Below the pieces are notes generated by a model, which searched no databases, had not been told where the DNA came from, and worked only from the letters and a program-made list of their open reading frames with translations. This document shows positions 46,400-58,520 of a stretch of DNA of 64,000 nucleotides, one piece after another; positions within the stretch are counted from its first letter, which is position 1, and each line of letters opens with the position of its first letter. Position numbers and translations under genes: made by a program. The stretch lies in assembly GCA_032622095.1 (NCBI GenBank), contig CP136069.1, positions 6,650,036-6,714,035 on the forward strand, read 5' to 3'. This DNA is from Siphonodentalium dalli (Eukaryota > Mollusca > Scaphopoda > Gadilida > Siphonodentaliidae).

Positions 46400-46610
46400 A
46401 ATTCGCGTGGAACTGAATGTATCTTCTGCTTTGTTCATAAGTATGTGTTTTCATTCTATTCAAGAAAATAGGATATATATGGATTATCAGATGCATATAA
46501 GTATGCAGACTTATGATAACAATCAAATCCATATTAAATACTATCTTAATTCCTTTTGCACGGTATAGTCTCTACAGAACAATGCAGTATCGATCAACAG
46601 CTGTGAATCG
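46400..46610 (+). repeat. Dispersed repeat copy 1 (gaatgtatcttctgctttg)
   Basis: Matches about 58,048-58,215 in the same orientation: gaatgtatcttctgctttgtt, tgtgtttt-cattc-att, gataataat, and a final cgcacagtacc-like stretch. No ORF. Confidence 0.6.
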
Positions 46611-46858
46611 GTTGGAAAATAAAGCTTTGAGATACACGTAGATCGTGTTGAGTTGTGGTGATTTCAGTTTATTTAAAAAAATATTAAAGCTTCCTAGGGT
46701 CCGATGATTTGATCCAGTAGAGTGCCGGAGTAGACCCGTTAGAAATTCAGTATGGACCTACTTTCCCTTATAAATAAAAAGAAATAAATTATTTGATGAC
46801 GTTTATATAAATAGGAGAATGTTGCATGTCGACCGATTTGGGTTGGCCTCTTGGCAGC

Positions 46859-47018
46859 CGATTACGAGATTAATGCGTTAAGCCCACCAATCTACTGTGC
46901 GACGTTCGTGCTCCCCAAATTCAAAACAACAGCGTCGTATTAGATAATAATTGGTGACGTCACAAAATCAGATATAGTCTATATACGACCCAAAGCGTCC
47001 GGCTTTGGTTCGTTATAA
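46859..47018 (+). repeat. Inverted dispersed repeat, copy 1 (160 bp)
   Basis: Inverse of 58,274-58,435. Conserved core phrases: aagcccaccaatctactgtg, gtgacgtcacaaaatcagat and gacccaaagcgtccggcttt. The palindrome gtgacgtcac would match a CREB-type site, but in a repeat this is probably incidental. Confidence 0.75.
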
Positions 47019-47025
47019 AATTGTT

Positions 47026-48148
47026 AATGGTGTGAGCTGAGCCTTAATTATTCCTCGATATTTGTCCGAAATTACATATATGTATCTCCAAATATATTAT
47101 AATACTGAACTCTCAGGAGTTCACTGAACTCCCAGGAGTTCTATCAATGTATGAACATATATTTCAGTAAATGTTGATTATAAGATCAAAAATACAATGT
47201 ACATGTAAAGTCACAAAAATAAAATGCCAACGTGATGCCAACAAGTTATACATTTTAGGCACATGTGTTCAATATATGGATGACAAGGGTTTTGCAAAAA
47301 GTATGTTACTTTTATTAAATAACATAATCACTTTTTGCGGTGGCAAAACATTGGCATGCTGACATGGTAATCGATTCTCTGGTCAGTATTCAAGAAAATG
47401 AAAATCGTCGGCAATGTATAGAAAGATTATATGTTGAATATGTAGAACCTACATGCATTCAATTTGGTAACAATTACGAGAACATAATAACTATCATTAC
47501 ATGCACACCCAAGACATGAGGTTTGTTGTCCAGAATATATCACCATCATGTTATTGGCATCAAAATGGTGGAATATAATTTAGCTGTTGGATAAATTGGT
47601 ATGAAAGATTAAGTCATGCTAAAGATAGAACTATAGTGTGGATACAAGAGCGTTGAACATAGACATATCCCTTACTAAAAACCGTAATATATATATATCA
47701 TACCTACACGTTTTGTGCTAATTCTGATTACTCGTCCATCAATTGAGAATGAGCTCACTGATAAAAAAAAACAGTTCGCTCCCAGTGAATGTTGAGATCT
47801 CACCACACAAAAGAAAGTGATCCTTTGAAAGGTCACACAGTTATTGTGCTAAAATCATCCCATGTTGGACAGGAGCAGTCATATACTGTGCCATATAAAT
47901 TATAACAGTGGGGTTAGATACTTGTTGTTGTTGTGTAATATCATCTTCTGGCCATCACTCTGGTCACCAAACTAGTGTCTAGCATCGTGATATAGCATAG
48001 GCTTTGATTCACTAATTCCTGAGATATACCCTGTTGGTCAAATTAATTGGTTATCTCTTGAAAAAAAGATGTTTAGTTTTTGAAAGAAATGCGCAAACAA
48101 TGCTATAATAATATCTTTTCGCAGACAATAAGTCATTGTTATGATACT
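47026..48148. other. No gene seen
   Basis: AT-rich. Contains a short doublet of tcaggagttc (about 47,112 and 47,132). Nothing else recognised. Confidence 0.45.
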
Positions 48149-48149
48149 G

Positions 48150-49890
48150 AGGTGACGTTTACACATAGCCGGTGAAGCCGTTACCCGGCGAACCCGTTAA
48201 CCGGCGAAGGTTAGGCAGAGTGTTTACACATCGCCGGCGAAGATACGCATATATTCATGTGTCTCCTTTGCTTGTTTGTAGTTTTCGTTTTAGTTCTCAC
48301 TGAACTGCAATATGATAAACATCTTGTAAATATCTAGCCGCTTAATGTTAGAGGTATGGTTGGGCAGTATACTAGTGCAATGAAACTTTTTAGAAATGGA
48401 AATGCGAAATTATTAATATCCAACTCAAACTTTCAGGTATTGCTATTGGTATAATTTTAAAGATATTTAAACAGCATTGTTAATGGTTTGTTTGAGTTCA
48501 TAGAGAGCCTGTGAAGTGAGTGTCGCACCAAAAGCATGGTCATTGTCAGTTTTGAGATCTTTTCGTCGCATACATCTACAAATTGGTGTCTAATCATTCG
48601 GATTGGATTTTATATTATATATATAAGTTTCAACATCGCGAATCAAATGTGACACATTTCCGTGTGTACATTATACAATAAAATATGTTTTTTCATTTTA
48701 CTTGGACATTCACCATGCCCATGTATGTAGGGCCGTGGCGATGGGGGTGTCTCATTCCAACTTTAATCAAAATATTCAAAAGCTGGAAATTCATACCTGA
48801 CACGGCATTAGTTGGAAATTTGACATCAGCAATATGTTGAAAACATTGGAAATCTTAAGGCTGGATGCTAGGATTTTGCAATTTTCAGGGTTCAGATTAA
48901 AACAAATTCTCACACCTGGCTATAACCATGGTCGGTCGATAATATTATGTCTTGGTCCCGCCCCCGTTGTCAGCTAAACAGCTATCTAATTTAATTTAAC
49001 TGAATCAAATCTGGGTTCAAGCTGCTTGACGTCACGAGTCAGACCACTAAACATGCTATGATTGGGCAATTTCCAGGTTTAGACACAGGTTCAGATCTAA
49101 AGGAAATCGCTCAATACGGGGCAGTCGAGAGGATTATTGTGAGTGGAAAGTTAGATTAGAACCTAAGTTCCCAACGTGGTGCGTAAATTGGTTTACGCGA
49201 ACTTGTGAGTTTGGTGAGATTCAAGGTTTGGTGCAGTTGGAAATTCCAAAGTTGAACAGTCCCACACCTCCAAATCAAGCCCTCCAGACCCGTCACTGTG
49301 TATATGTCCACGGCGCACTCATATTTAGATTATTGAACTAATTGTCCATTAAGTTTGAATCCATTGAAACGTGCCATCCTATTTATTCCATATAGATATA
49401 TGAACATACATGTACATGAACACGCACATTTAATTCCCTCGAATGCGCAACAAATGTACCATGCACATGCAGAGTACGCGTGTACCATCATCAATTAGTA
49501 TTTATAATAATAGCTTATAACCAAGGTGCGTGACCACCGACGGACAGCTGACCAGAGACAATCATACTGGCACACTGACCAATATATACACAGGTGAAAA
49601 GCGGGCTGGTCTATCAGCGATTGCACAATAAAATTGTTCGAGTTAATTGTTGAAAGGAAATCACCCATGACGGCATGACCCCAGATAAACATCTAACTTA
49701 ACCAGAGCGAATTAGAATCCATACGACAATCAGGTGATTGTACTAAATAATTTTATCCAAAAGTTGAAAACCGTATAGCTGAGTATCCGGATAGCCGTAA
49801 TTCTTATCCGGCGAAGTATAAACACTCCATTCTTATCGCTACCGGCTAAAGCGAATACGATCTTCGCCGGGTAATGTATAAACACCCCCT
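48150..49890. mobile_element. Possible TIR element (1.74 kb)
   Basis: Left edge gaggtgacgtttacacatag-ccggtgaag; right edge inverse of aggggg-tgtttatacatta-cccggcgaag. Both subterminal zones carry repeated gccggcgaa or ccggcgaag motifs in inverted orientation (48,165-48,240; 49,795-49,875). No target duplication is clear and no ORF is recognisable, so this is tentative. Confidence 0.4.
48725..49290. repeat. Dispersed repeat related to the receptor-gene intron
   Basis: Shares gaaattcatacctgacac-type sequence at its start and gtgcagttggaaattcc at its end with 2790-3075 and the equivalent places in units 2 and 3. Ends gggggtgtc and inverse ccacacctcc are weakly inverted, so it may be a small DNA transposon nested in the preceding element. 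Confidence 0.4.
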
Positions 49891-49985
49891 GAATCCTAAA
49901 GCAAGTCATTATTACGCCACCTAGTGTGGTGTTACTAGCATTTGTTTTTTTTATATCGCATGGAGTACAGGGCGAATGTATTCTT

Positions 49986-50480
49986 GGAGATTGTTTGTAC
50001 CTTACTCAATCGTACCGATATAATCACGTAGATGCCGAAATTGTAAAGTTAACGCCAGCGGTGTATAATACGTTTATGAAAATATGATAAATCCTATCGA
50101 TAGAGTCAGGACAGGCTCAAATTGTAAACTTAAAGTCACCGGTGTAATAATATCTTGTTGAAAATATAAATTGTATAACCTATTGGGAGCCCATAATAAA
50201 TGGGAATAACCTATTGGGAGCCCCTGCATGTAGTGAACTGAATTGTGGGTATTTTATGGAGATTGTTTGTACCTTACTGAATCGTACCGATATAATCACG
50301 TAGATGCCGAAGTTGTAAAGTTAACGCCACTGGTGTATAATATGTTTATGATAAATCGTATCGATAGAGTGAGGACAGGCTCAAATTGTAAACTTAAAGT
50401 CGAAAATATAAATAATCTGATAGCCTGAAAATATTGTATAACCTGTTGGGAGCCCCTGGTGTAGTGAACTGAATTATGGG
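49986..50480. repeat. Two-copy tandem repeat, period 272 bp
   Basis: ggagattgtttgtacctta starts at 49,986 and 50,258 and is followed in both by gaatcgtaccgatataatca-type sequence, gttaacgcca, atcgatagagt and aacctattgggagccc. The last phrase occurs three times. Confidence 0.85.
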
Positions 50481-50784
50481 TAATTTTAATTGGAGTGCGC
50501 ATGTCTGTTTTTTTTGTAGTAACCGCCATCTTTTATCTTTGGAATTATCGGCGTGTTTTATGAAAATGTCACCAAGATTTCTCCACTCGATTCTTTTAAA
50601 ATGCACCCTAATCGGTCAAATTCTTTTGATAATTCTATCTAAATACATCTTAGCTACTATTCGGATCTGCTTTCCCGGTCGAAAAAGGTTTAGTTTGACC
50701 AAAACGGCTATTGACAAAAGTTTGTTTGTAAAATAGCGTACTCGATAAACCCGGCCGTAGTACGGCCGTAGATGGTTATCGAAA
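50481..50784. other. No gene called; short palindrome
   Basis: Frames on both strands (50476-50736 plus; 50394-50804 minus) lack family resemblance. cggccgta at 50752-50759 faces its inverse at 50761-50768, a near-perfect 17-bp palindrome. Confidence 0.4.
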
Positions 50785-51150
50785 ACAAATTCAATTTCTT
50801 CCATCTAAAAGATAATTACGCGCTGGACTCTGTCATTTTAAGAATATATAAGTATTACACACAGACACACGAATTCTCAACTCAAAATTTTGAAAAATGA
50901 CAGTTTTGTCAACATAAATCGATTTTATTTGCAAATCCCATGTTATTAAAATTTAACTTATTGTTAAATTTTATCATCGAAAAAAATTCATTTCTTCCAC
51001 CTAAAACATAATTATGTGCTGTATCCTATCATTTTAGGAATATATACGTATCCCACTCAAACACACCAAGTCTCAGCTTAAAATTTTGAAAAATAAGAGA
51101 TTTATCAACATAAATCGATTTGTATGGCAGATCCCATAAATTTTAGGGCC
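50785..51150. repeat. Two-copy tandem repeat, period about 198 bp
   Basis: ttcaatttcttccatctaaa and ttcatttcttccacctaaaa begin the copies; each continues with tcattttaagaatatata, acacacagaca, aaaattttgaaaaat and aacataaatcgattt. Confidence 0.8.
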
Positions 51151-51199
51151 CTTCAAATGTTTTCTGAGCTGTTCCATATTGGCACCAGAGTCCATATTT

Positions 51200-52110
51200 G
51201 ACTGGTTCTACATGATAATTGTGCAACAGTACAGTCGCGTTACTTTATACGTCAACATTGGTCATTATCACTCGACAAATTTATTTCGGTCTATCGTATC
51301 AACCCCTATTTCCCCCGCGTAGCCTGACTAAGTGTCAACATTGGTCTTTATCGCTCCACTAATTTGTATCATTTCATCGGTATGAATTCAATATCCAATT
51401 ATCCACATATAACCAACCCAATCTCTAATCCCAGTCCAATTTATTTATTTTTTTCATCGCTATAGTCACGTTACGAAATATTTTATTGAGTGATACTTGT
51501 ACTTATATGTCTATGGTATTACTATAGTATACCGTATACGTATATCAATTGCTATTCCTTTCTATATAATTCTGGTGCCATCTATAGAGATAGAGATAAT
51601 TTCCGACCCCCCCCCCCCGGGCCCCCCCAATTTTATATCATTGCTGCTTTAGTACAGTCGCGATGCATTACATGGCAACATCGCTCCACTAATTTATGTC
51701 AGTTCATCGGTACGAACCCCTTTTTCTCCGAGTCCATATAACCAAACCAACATCTTATCCCGGCCTAAATTATTATTTTTACTTTCATCGGTATAGTTGT
51801 GTTACATACATATTTTTTATCATTTGATTCTAATTTGTATTGTACCACTATAGAAGTCCATAAATTACTATTCTGGCACTATATAGAGATGACTAAAATT
51901 CTGACACCCCCCCCCCCCCTATTTTATAACCTTGTTGCAACAGTAGAGTTGAGATGCATAATATGTCAACATTGGTCGTTATCGCTCTACAGATTTATAT
52001 CGGTTCAATCCTTAGTTCCCTGTAATGCCCACCCCTCCCTCAATTTATTTTTTCATTTGTATTATAGTCTCGTTACGTACACATTTTTCTTTTATAACTT
52101 TTGCTTCAAC
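51200..52110. repeat. Degenerate tandem repeat of about 300 bp with poly-C runs
   Basis: Three loose copies share acagtcgcg, gtcaacattggtc, atcgctccac-aattt and ttcatcggta phrases. Poly-C runs at about 51,607-51,626 and 51,905-51,919 sit at equivalent places. Frames at 51490-52182 cross the repeats. Confidence 0.6.
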
Positions 52111-52322
52111 GCGCCGAGTTCTAGCTGCTGCAGAGAATACAAAACTGACAACATATTGAAATGTAAGCAGGCTTCAAACTAATATTATCCAATAAAAACT
52201 CTGGCTACATCAGAAATTTGTGTATAAGGTGTACTCGCATTTGTTGCGTTAAAAAAAAAAAGGTCCCAAGTCAAGGTCCAAATCCCCAACAAACTGATGT
52301 GAGGTTTAACTCCATCTACATA

Positions 52323-52718
52323 CCGTAATGTCCAAAGTAATTGATCACTTAACCACAGCAGAATTATGGGTAATTTTTCAAGATTTTAAATCCTGAAAAA
52401 TTACCCTTAATTCTGCTGTGGTTAATTGGTCAATTACTTTAGGCATTACTGTAGCCCATATAAGGATGTGAGGTCTAATGATAACTCCATCCACATACAG
52501 TAATGTCCAAAGTAATTGACCACTTAAGCACAGCAGATTGTGGGTAATTTTTCCGGATTTTAAATCCTGAAAAATTACCCATAATTCTGCTGTGGTTAAG
52601 TGGTCAATTACTTTGGGCATTACTGTATCCCATATAAGGATGTGAGGTCTAATGATAACTCCATCTACATACAGTAATGTCCAAAGTAATTGACCACTTA
52701 ACCACAGCAGAATTATGG
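52323..52718. mobile_element. Tandem array of 2.4 palindromic MITEs
   Basis: Elements at 52323-52451, 52498-52625 and a half copy at 52672-52718. Each starts c(a/c)gtaatgtccaaagtaatt and folds into a nearly perfect hairpin through gattttaaatcctgaaaaatt, ending cattactg, with TA at each edge. The 45-bp spacer (cccatataaggatgtgaggt ...) is repeated too, so element plus flank was duplicated with period 174-175. Same family as the MITE at 18,456. Confidence 0.85.
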
Positions 52719-53040
52719 CGTTCAATATGGTCTACCTAATTCTGCTCCAAAAACATGTATATTGAATATATGGATGTTTATTGGGGGGAAACCGATTATT
52801 TCAATGATATTTTCATTAACTGGCATCCAAAAACCGACCTACGGGAGCGCGCTTCGCACACGACTGTTTCTTAAGTATATGTGCATATTTAATAAGTCAA
52901 CAATTCGAAGCACAACAAATAAGATTGGCGGGGTCCCTTGCGCTTGCGCGATCTGTCCATCAAAACATATTTAGACATCTCAAGACACGTAAGACCCAAT
53001 AACTTAATATACAGAATAGATACATCTATTGCCTGAGTGA
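52719..53040. other. No gene seen
   Basis: Includes a small GC-rich patch (gggagcgcgcttcgcaca) and ttgcgcttgcgcga, a short inverted motif. Function unknown. Confidence 0.4.
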
Positions 53041-53059
53041 CTAATATTTATATTTGTTA

Positions 53060-53340
53060 CAATGGGGTCAAATAGTTGCGAAGCCAGCACCACAATTCTT
53101 TCCCTCCATAGTAAATATTAAAACAACTTATAAAGAATTATTTATTTACCTTATATTTGGTATGGAGCGTCCTTGGTTTACTGGAGTTCAGATTGTTAAC
53201 ATCACGTCACCAAGTCAATTACTCGCGAAGCCACAGCCATAACTATGTCCCTCCATAGTAATTCTCAAAACAACTTCTTAAGAACAATTGACCAGGTCAG
53301 TCGCGCAATTATTGGAAGAGCCACGGTCAATCATTTTTTT
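53060..53340. repeat. Tandem repeat of about 147 bp, two copies plus a part
   Basis: gcgaagcca at 53,078 and 53,225, each followed by tccctccatagtaa and aaaacaactt, with ggaagagccacgg beginning a partial third copy. Confidence 0.75.
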
Positions 53341-53740
53341 TTAAACCAAATTTTACATTTAAATTATTCCTTTATTTAACCAAAAAAAAAAATTAAATGA
53401 TAAAATTAACTTTTACTACTTGCTAAATTTTATCTTTTAATTATTTCATTTAAATTTTAGACTAAAATTTAAAAATATACAGTCCCAGTATTTACAGTGT
53501 ACTAAGTCCAAGTCTTTATAATCTGTTGAGTGACCCCACAGTCATTTACTTGCTTTGTTAGTAATAATTTGAAGGATTACTTGTTTAAACGCAATTGTTA
53601 TCAAAATATTTTATGTATTTTTTATAATTTATATTTATATGTAATACTATAATCTTGGTGGCGTTACCATTTCTGACTATGGTTTTCTTGTTATGGCATG
53701 TTACGGCTGGCTCTCAGGTGTTTACATCTCGGATTCGCTA
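53341..53740. other. AT-rich, no gene seen
   Basis: A-tracts, an approximate inverted repeat (aaattaaatgataaaatt / aattatttcatttaaatttt), and no coding signal. Confidence 0.45.
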
Positions 53741-54800
53741 GACAATGTGTGAAATGGTCATCATGGGGGTGGCCATCATACTAGTATATATGTATCAAGG
53801 GGCCGCATAACATGTTTATGGACTGGATATTTACATCAGTGGCATGTTACCCGTATCCCAATATGGATCATTATAGTGCCGGTATTCAGAAAGTTGTCTG
53901 TCAGATTGTCAGAACAGAACAGCGATGTCTGGGATCTGGATTTCTATAATAGTCTCCCCATATTATGTTATCCGGTACCTCAATAGTGCACAGAGTAGTG
54001 GTATCTAGAAACTGGGTGCATGTCCATAGTGGAGGACGAAAGCAGTGACCAAAATCACTCAGATTCCAGCATTAATTGGTCAGCTAAAGAACCCACCACA
54101 CATAATAACATATATCCATGCAACCCATATATGTATTTAGCCGATGAGCGTCTAGGATTGCCCATGTAGCGGCATAGCGATACATAGGGACTGATTAGTC
54201 AAAGTGCCACATGTTATTGGTGACCAATTACATATACCGGTATAAGACTATTCCTCTAGTTTACCTGTGTCTTTGGATTGGGATGAAATTGCGTGTCATC
54301 TGGGGCGGTATATTGTACGTATTCTGAAACTGGCTCGGCAATGCTCTTGTCTATATTGATGTCTAAAATATCCATATTATGTATCCGTATTGTGGTGGTC
54401 AATTACAAGAGAAGCCACTATACTCGGACAGCTCTAGCAATGACAATATATTCTTATTCTGGGACTGGGCTACCCAAATACAATTCCAGCGGTGGTCGGC
54501 CAAGTTAGCCATATCCAGAACCTTCTTGGCTGACATGGGATGGCCGTAGAGCACTTCTCCGGTGGTAACCAGATTACCTATATCCGATATCCTGGAATTA
54601 GGATGCCGATCGAGTGCACCAATATCACCCATGCACATCCTGAAACTGGGCAACCAATGTGACAGTTTCCCGTCATGACCAGATGCCTGTATTCTGGAAT
54701 AGTATGATCATTGTGCACATCTCCGCGTATGATCAAATTCCCCATACACTGCTTGGCCAGGGTACCCATCTATGAGAGTGGTCCGATTGCTCATGCACTC
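53740..54800. repeat. Degenerate short-period satellite
   Basis: Loose units of roughly 55-65 bp built on phrases such as ctggatatttacatcagtgg, gtattctggaactggg, cacccatg and tggtaaccagattaccta. Strongly diverged; several frames on both strands are artefacts. The style resembles the satellite in FB1, but the sequence differs. Confidence 0.5.
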
Positions 54801-56000
54801 ACGGGGACTAAACATTCTTCAATTCTGTAATGTCAGGACTTTGTCTGGTAGTACCAACTCTTAAGTATGGAACTGTTTTAATTTTTAAACCACCAAATTC
54901 TCTTCTGTATTTTATGAAGAATAGTAGCTAGGTAACATAATCTTGAGATATGCTGTTAGGAGTTGAATATGATTTCGATATTTCGCCGACTTCACTTTAT
55001 TCGATTTAATTTTCAAAACAGGTATAAATTTTGACTACTACTACATGCGACACGCATATGGTCCGATCTGTATTGGCTTATGACAATGCAATATTAGTGG
55101 GATGAAAATAATTTATCAAAATGGTGTATCTTTGTTGATAAGTGCCGTGTGCTGGTGAAACATGGGTTCCAATTCTGCTCATTTTGGGTCTTTTATTCAT
55201 CATAATAACGTATCTGATAGTGTCAAAATAATCATCGGAACACCAGCTAACTCCATTCACTTTGAGTGGCATGTAAACTCGTCATTCGAATTGAATAAAC
55301 TGATATTAGTTTGGTTTATTGATAGGTCATATCTTGTCAGGTTTACAGAGCGATGAAAGGCTCTGCAGAGGATATATTTCACTGACAATAAATCACTGAA
55401 CACAGGAAAGCAACTGACAAACTTTCCCCATTACATGAATCCCTGTGGGTGGATTACAAACGCACGTATCGGTTTCCCCATCACTAATTGTAATGACTTA
55501 TGTTTGTCTAATGCAACACTTACCTTACCAACTGAGCCACTTTGTGCCCTCACTTATATTGAATATAATTATGATTGTTGCAATGTGTTTGAATGAAACA
55601 TCTAACCTGATATGCCTAAACTATTCCCTCTCTCAAGTGACAATTGACAACTTGGCAAAATTCAAAGTTCAAGGTCACCGAAAACATTCCAACTCTCATA
55701 TAAAGCCCCAAATATTCCGATGTTAGTCATATTATGTCTCCCCGGTGTGGAGTAATGCATACTGTGCACAATTCATACCCTTTTAGCTCCCGTATGCGCA
55801 TTCCAGGCAGCCTCTAGTTAAAATTCATGTTGATGACCTTCACCTTGACCTCACGGTCATATGAGGGGTCTGCTAATTTGGGTCTCGCTTCGAACTGAAC
55901 CCCCATGGTCTACTCTATATGTGTGCCAATGTTCATGCTTTTATCCAAATTTGCACACCCCATCAGCTAACAGCCCCTACTATATGGCCATGTTATTAAC
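54801..56000. other. No gene seen
   Basis: AT-rich. Short matches to transposon-type phrases (ttcaaagttcaaggtcacc at about 55,660; gaccttcaccttgacctcac at about 55,835). A decayed element is likely, with no gene called. Confidence 0.4.
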
Positions 56001-56350
56001 TTGGACCTGGTCCCCATTACACCAGACGTCGCGTTCTGACGGTAATGACGTTGTAGCTCAACCTGATGGTGGTCCATCGTCACTCATCCGCTGTTTATCG
56101 GCAGATCGGGACGAAACTTGGCACATAGACGTATTGTGGCCATGTTATTGATGTGGGACCAGGTCCCGATTACGTTAGCCGTCGCGTCCTGACGGCAATG
56201 ACGTTGTAGCTCAACCTGATGGTGATCCATCGTCACTCATCCGCTGTTTCTCGGCAGATCGAGGCGAAACTTCGTACCTAGAACTATTATGGCCATACTA
56301 TTAACTTGGAGCTGGCCCCGCTTGTAATGGTGGTCCGGTGTCACTCCTCC
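56000..56350 (+). repeat. Tandem repeat, period about 153 bp, related to 44.1 and 57.0 kb
   Basis: gacgttgtagctcaacctga at 56,047 and 56,200, followed by catcgtcactcatccgctgt and cggcagatcg, with a truncated third copy after 56,300. The same sequence is part of the repeat at 43,834 and its inverse at 57,003. Confidence 0.8.
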
Positions 56351-57002
56351 ACAGTTTATCGACAATTATTATGGGGCGTCGTTATTCTGTGTTGGTTTAT
56401 ACGGTACCATATTCTTAATACCATGTTATATTGACAATACATAATACAATTATCTATCTATCTAGCCTTACCCACCACACATACTCCTGTGTTCCTTACT
56501 TTATGTATCCCTCATTGGTTGACCAGTTTGTGTGAGAGCTTACCAGCAACAAATGGACTGACTGTCCACTATTACTGTCACATGAACCGTTCACGTTTTT
56601 TCTTTTATTTTTCAACTGCATGTATTATAATTTAATATGCAGAGTGCTACTTTGTCAAATCACATGGGTATCCACAAGAACGAACCAAGAACCAAGAGGT
56701 GGCGTAGGGTTGTCTATATTGCAAAAACAAAGTGAAACGATTATTAGTAACAATAACTGGATGGTAAGCATGCATGACTCGCCGCTCTCTTTTGTTTCAC
56801 GGCTACTGGTGGTTGCGTATATTTCTTAGAGTGCACAAGACGCGAATCCATTATGCACTGAGAGAAAAATGACGAACCACATTTGGTTTTCCACCAAGAT
56901 AGATAGTTTATTCTATTTCACCAATACAACATGGTATTAATAAATAGGACGCGACGTCTGACGCAATGGGGGGCCAGGTTCAAGTTAATAACATGGCCAT
57001 AG
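56351..57002. other. Repeat flanks, no gene seen
   Basis: taccatgtt-tattg-caatac occurs near 56,420 (plus) and in inverse near 56,925, so this stretch may lie between two facing copies of the same family. Unassigned otherwise. Confidence 0.4.
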
Positions 57003-57367
57003 TACTTCTAGGTACGAACTTCGAAGTTTGGCTCAGATATGATGAGAAACGACGCAGCAGTGACGAGGGACCAACATCAAGTTGAGCTACAACGTCATTA
57101 ACGTCCACCACACGAAACACTTACACAAAAAAAACATTGCATTTACTATATACGATTTTATTAAGTCCAAACCCGCCTTTGAAACTTACTAAAAATTGTT
57201 GCTACAAAACTCGACGAGTATTACTCGTTAGCTTGTTTTTTACTACAAAACTCGTCGATATTTTACTACAAAACTCGTAACCCAAATTACTACATAACTC
57301 GTAGATTTTACTACAAAACTCGTGAGCTACCACAAAACTCGTCAGTTACTACATAACTCGGCGTAAC
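57003..57367 (-). repeat. Repeat family with cgagttttgtagtaa units, inverted copy
   Basis: Reverse complement of 43,834-44,185: tactacaaaactcgt units, then ctacataactcggcgtaac at the end. Arms are diverged at many positions, so the two insertions are not very recent. Confidence 0.7.
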
Positions 57368-58024
57368 AAATGTGCTGCTTTTAAGTAGGAAAATATTGAC
57401 AATTGCATTTGATACTCCACGGTGTCGGAGTAAACCCCCAATCGGCACGATTTTGCCGGCATCGCCGTTTACTCCTGTCCGCATTACGTTTTACTGTATC
57501 GATGTACATTGTGCTTAGAAAAATGTCTTTATTCCATTTACTGGAGAGAGATTTGTGTTTTTTAGTATTAAAACACGTCACGGGTAGAGTGTCAAAACAA
57601 TTCTCGAGAAGTGTTTGCAGTGAAAGTTTTGCTGAATGAAACTTAAATTTACCCCGAAATTCCGAATTCGCTCGACTAAGATTGAGTTATTCTCGAGAAC
57701 TGATATCTGAATTTTCTATGAACTCCTGTCACAGCATAAATAGACATTGCCTATCATATATGTCTTCCATTAGTTGGTACAACTTCTAAGTTGACTACTT
57801 TTAACTAATTATACTAGCCCTGGTACGAACAACTCTAACTTGTAGAGACCGATGTGCGGTTTACTGCCCGCAGCGAAGATTATAGGATGACCAGCGTGAT
57901 GCTTGAACTACCTTTCTATTGCATTATATGTCAAAGAAAGACGCAATGAAGTAATACAAATACAACTTTGAACACGGTGTTTGGGTACGAAAAACAAACC
58001 AGCTATGTCCACAGCTTTCCCCAT
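57368..58024. other. No gene seen
   Basis: ggagtaaac at about 57,427 faces gtttactcc at about 57,468, an imperfect hairpin with atcggc/gccg inside. Frames at 57381-57639 lack support. Confidence 0.4.
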
Positions 58025-58047
58025 TGTCGGAGTTCGCCTGAACCTGC

Positions 58048-58215
58048 ATGAATGTATCTTCTGCTTTGTTCGAAATAGTGTGTTTCCCTTCGATTCCATA
58101 AAATAGTATGATATTTATGGTTGATCACATCCATGTATGTACTATATAGTCATATGATAATAATTAATTCGATATTAGATATATGTTATTTCGTTTCGCA
58201 CAGTACCGTACAGTA
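58048..58215 (+). repeat. Dispersed repeat copy 2 (gaatgtatcttctgctttg)
   Basis: Same orientation match to 46,400-46,610, diverged. It is followed, as at the first site, by a copy of the 160-bp inverted dispersed repeat, but in the opposite orientation. Confidence 0.6.
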
Positions 58216-58273
58216 CCAAGTGCTTTACATCGAATGCCCACCTTAGAACGGTTAATTTGTTATCTCGATCTTA

Positions 58274-58435
58274 TTATAACGAACCAAAGCCAGACGCTTT
58301 GGGTCGTATATAGACTATATCTGATTTTGTGACGTCAGCAATTATTATATAATACGACACTGCTGTTTTGAATGTTTGCGAGCACTTTTGTCGCACAGTA
58401 GATCGGTGGGCTTAAAGCATTAATGTCGTAATCTG
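58274..58435 (-). repeat. Inverted dispersed repeat, copy 2
   Basis: Inverse of 46,859-47,018, including gtgacgtca and agacgctttgggtcgtatat. About 85-90 percent alike by eye. Confidence 0.75.
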
Positions 58436-58481
58436 AAATAAACGTGTGCGTCTTTCAATGGCTGGCGTTCCAAAATGAGGG

Positions 58482-58520
58482 GTCGACTCGCATATATAAG
58501 AGAATGCATTGGCACAGGGC
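58482..58520. mobile_element. Half of the hairpin-ended MITE (see 21,071)
   Basis: gtcgactcgcatatataaga then gaatgcattggcacaggg matches one hairpin arm and outer end of the element at 21,071-21,441. The partner arm is missing. Confidence 0.7.

Noticed and set aside
46970-46980. CRE-like palindrome gtgacgtcac as a promoter element
   Set aside because: It lies inside a dispersed repeat with no gene start nearby.
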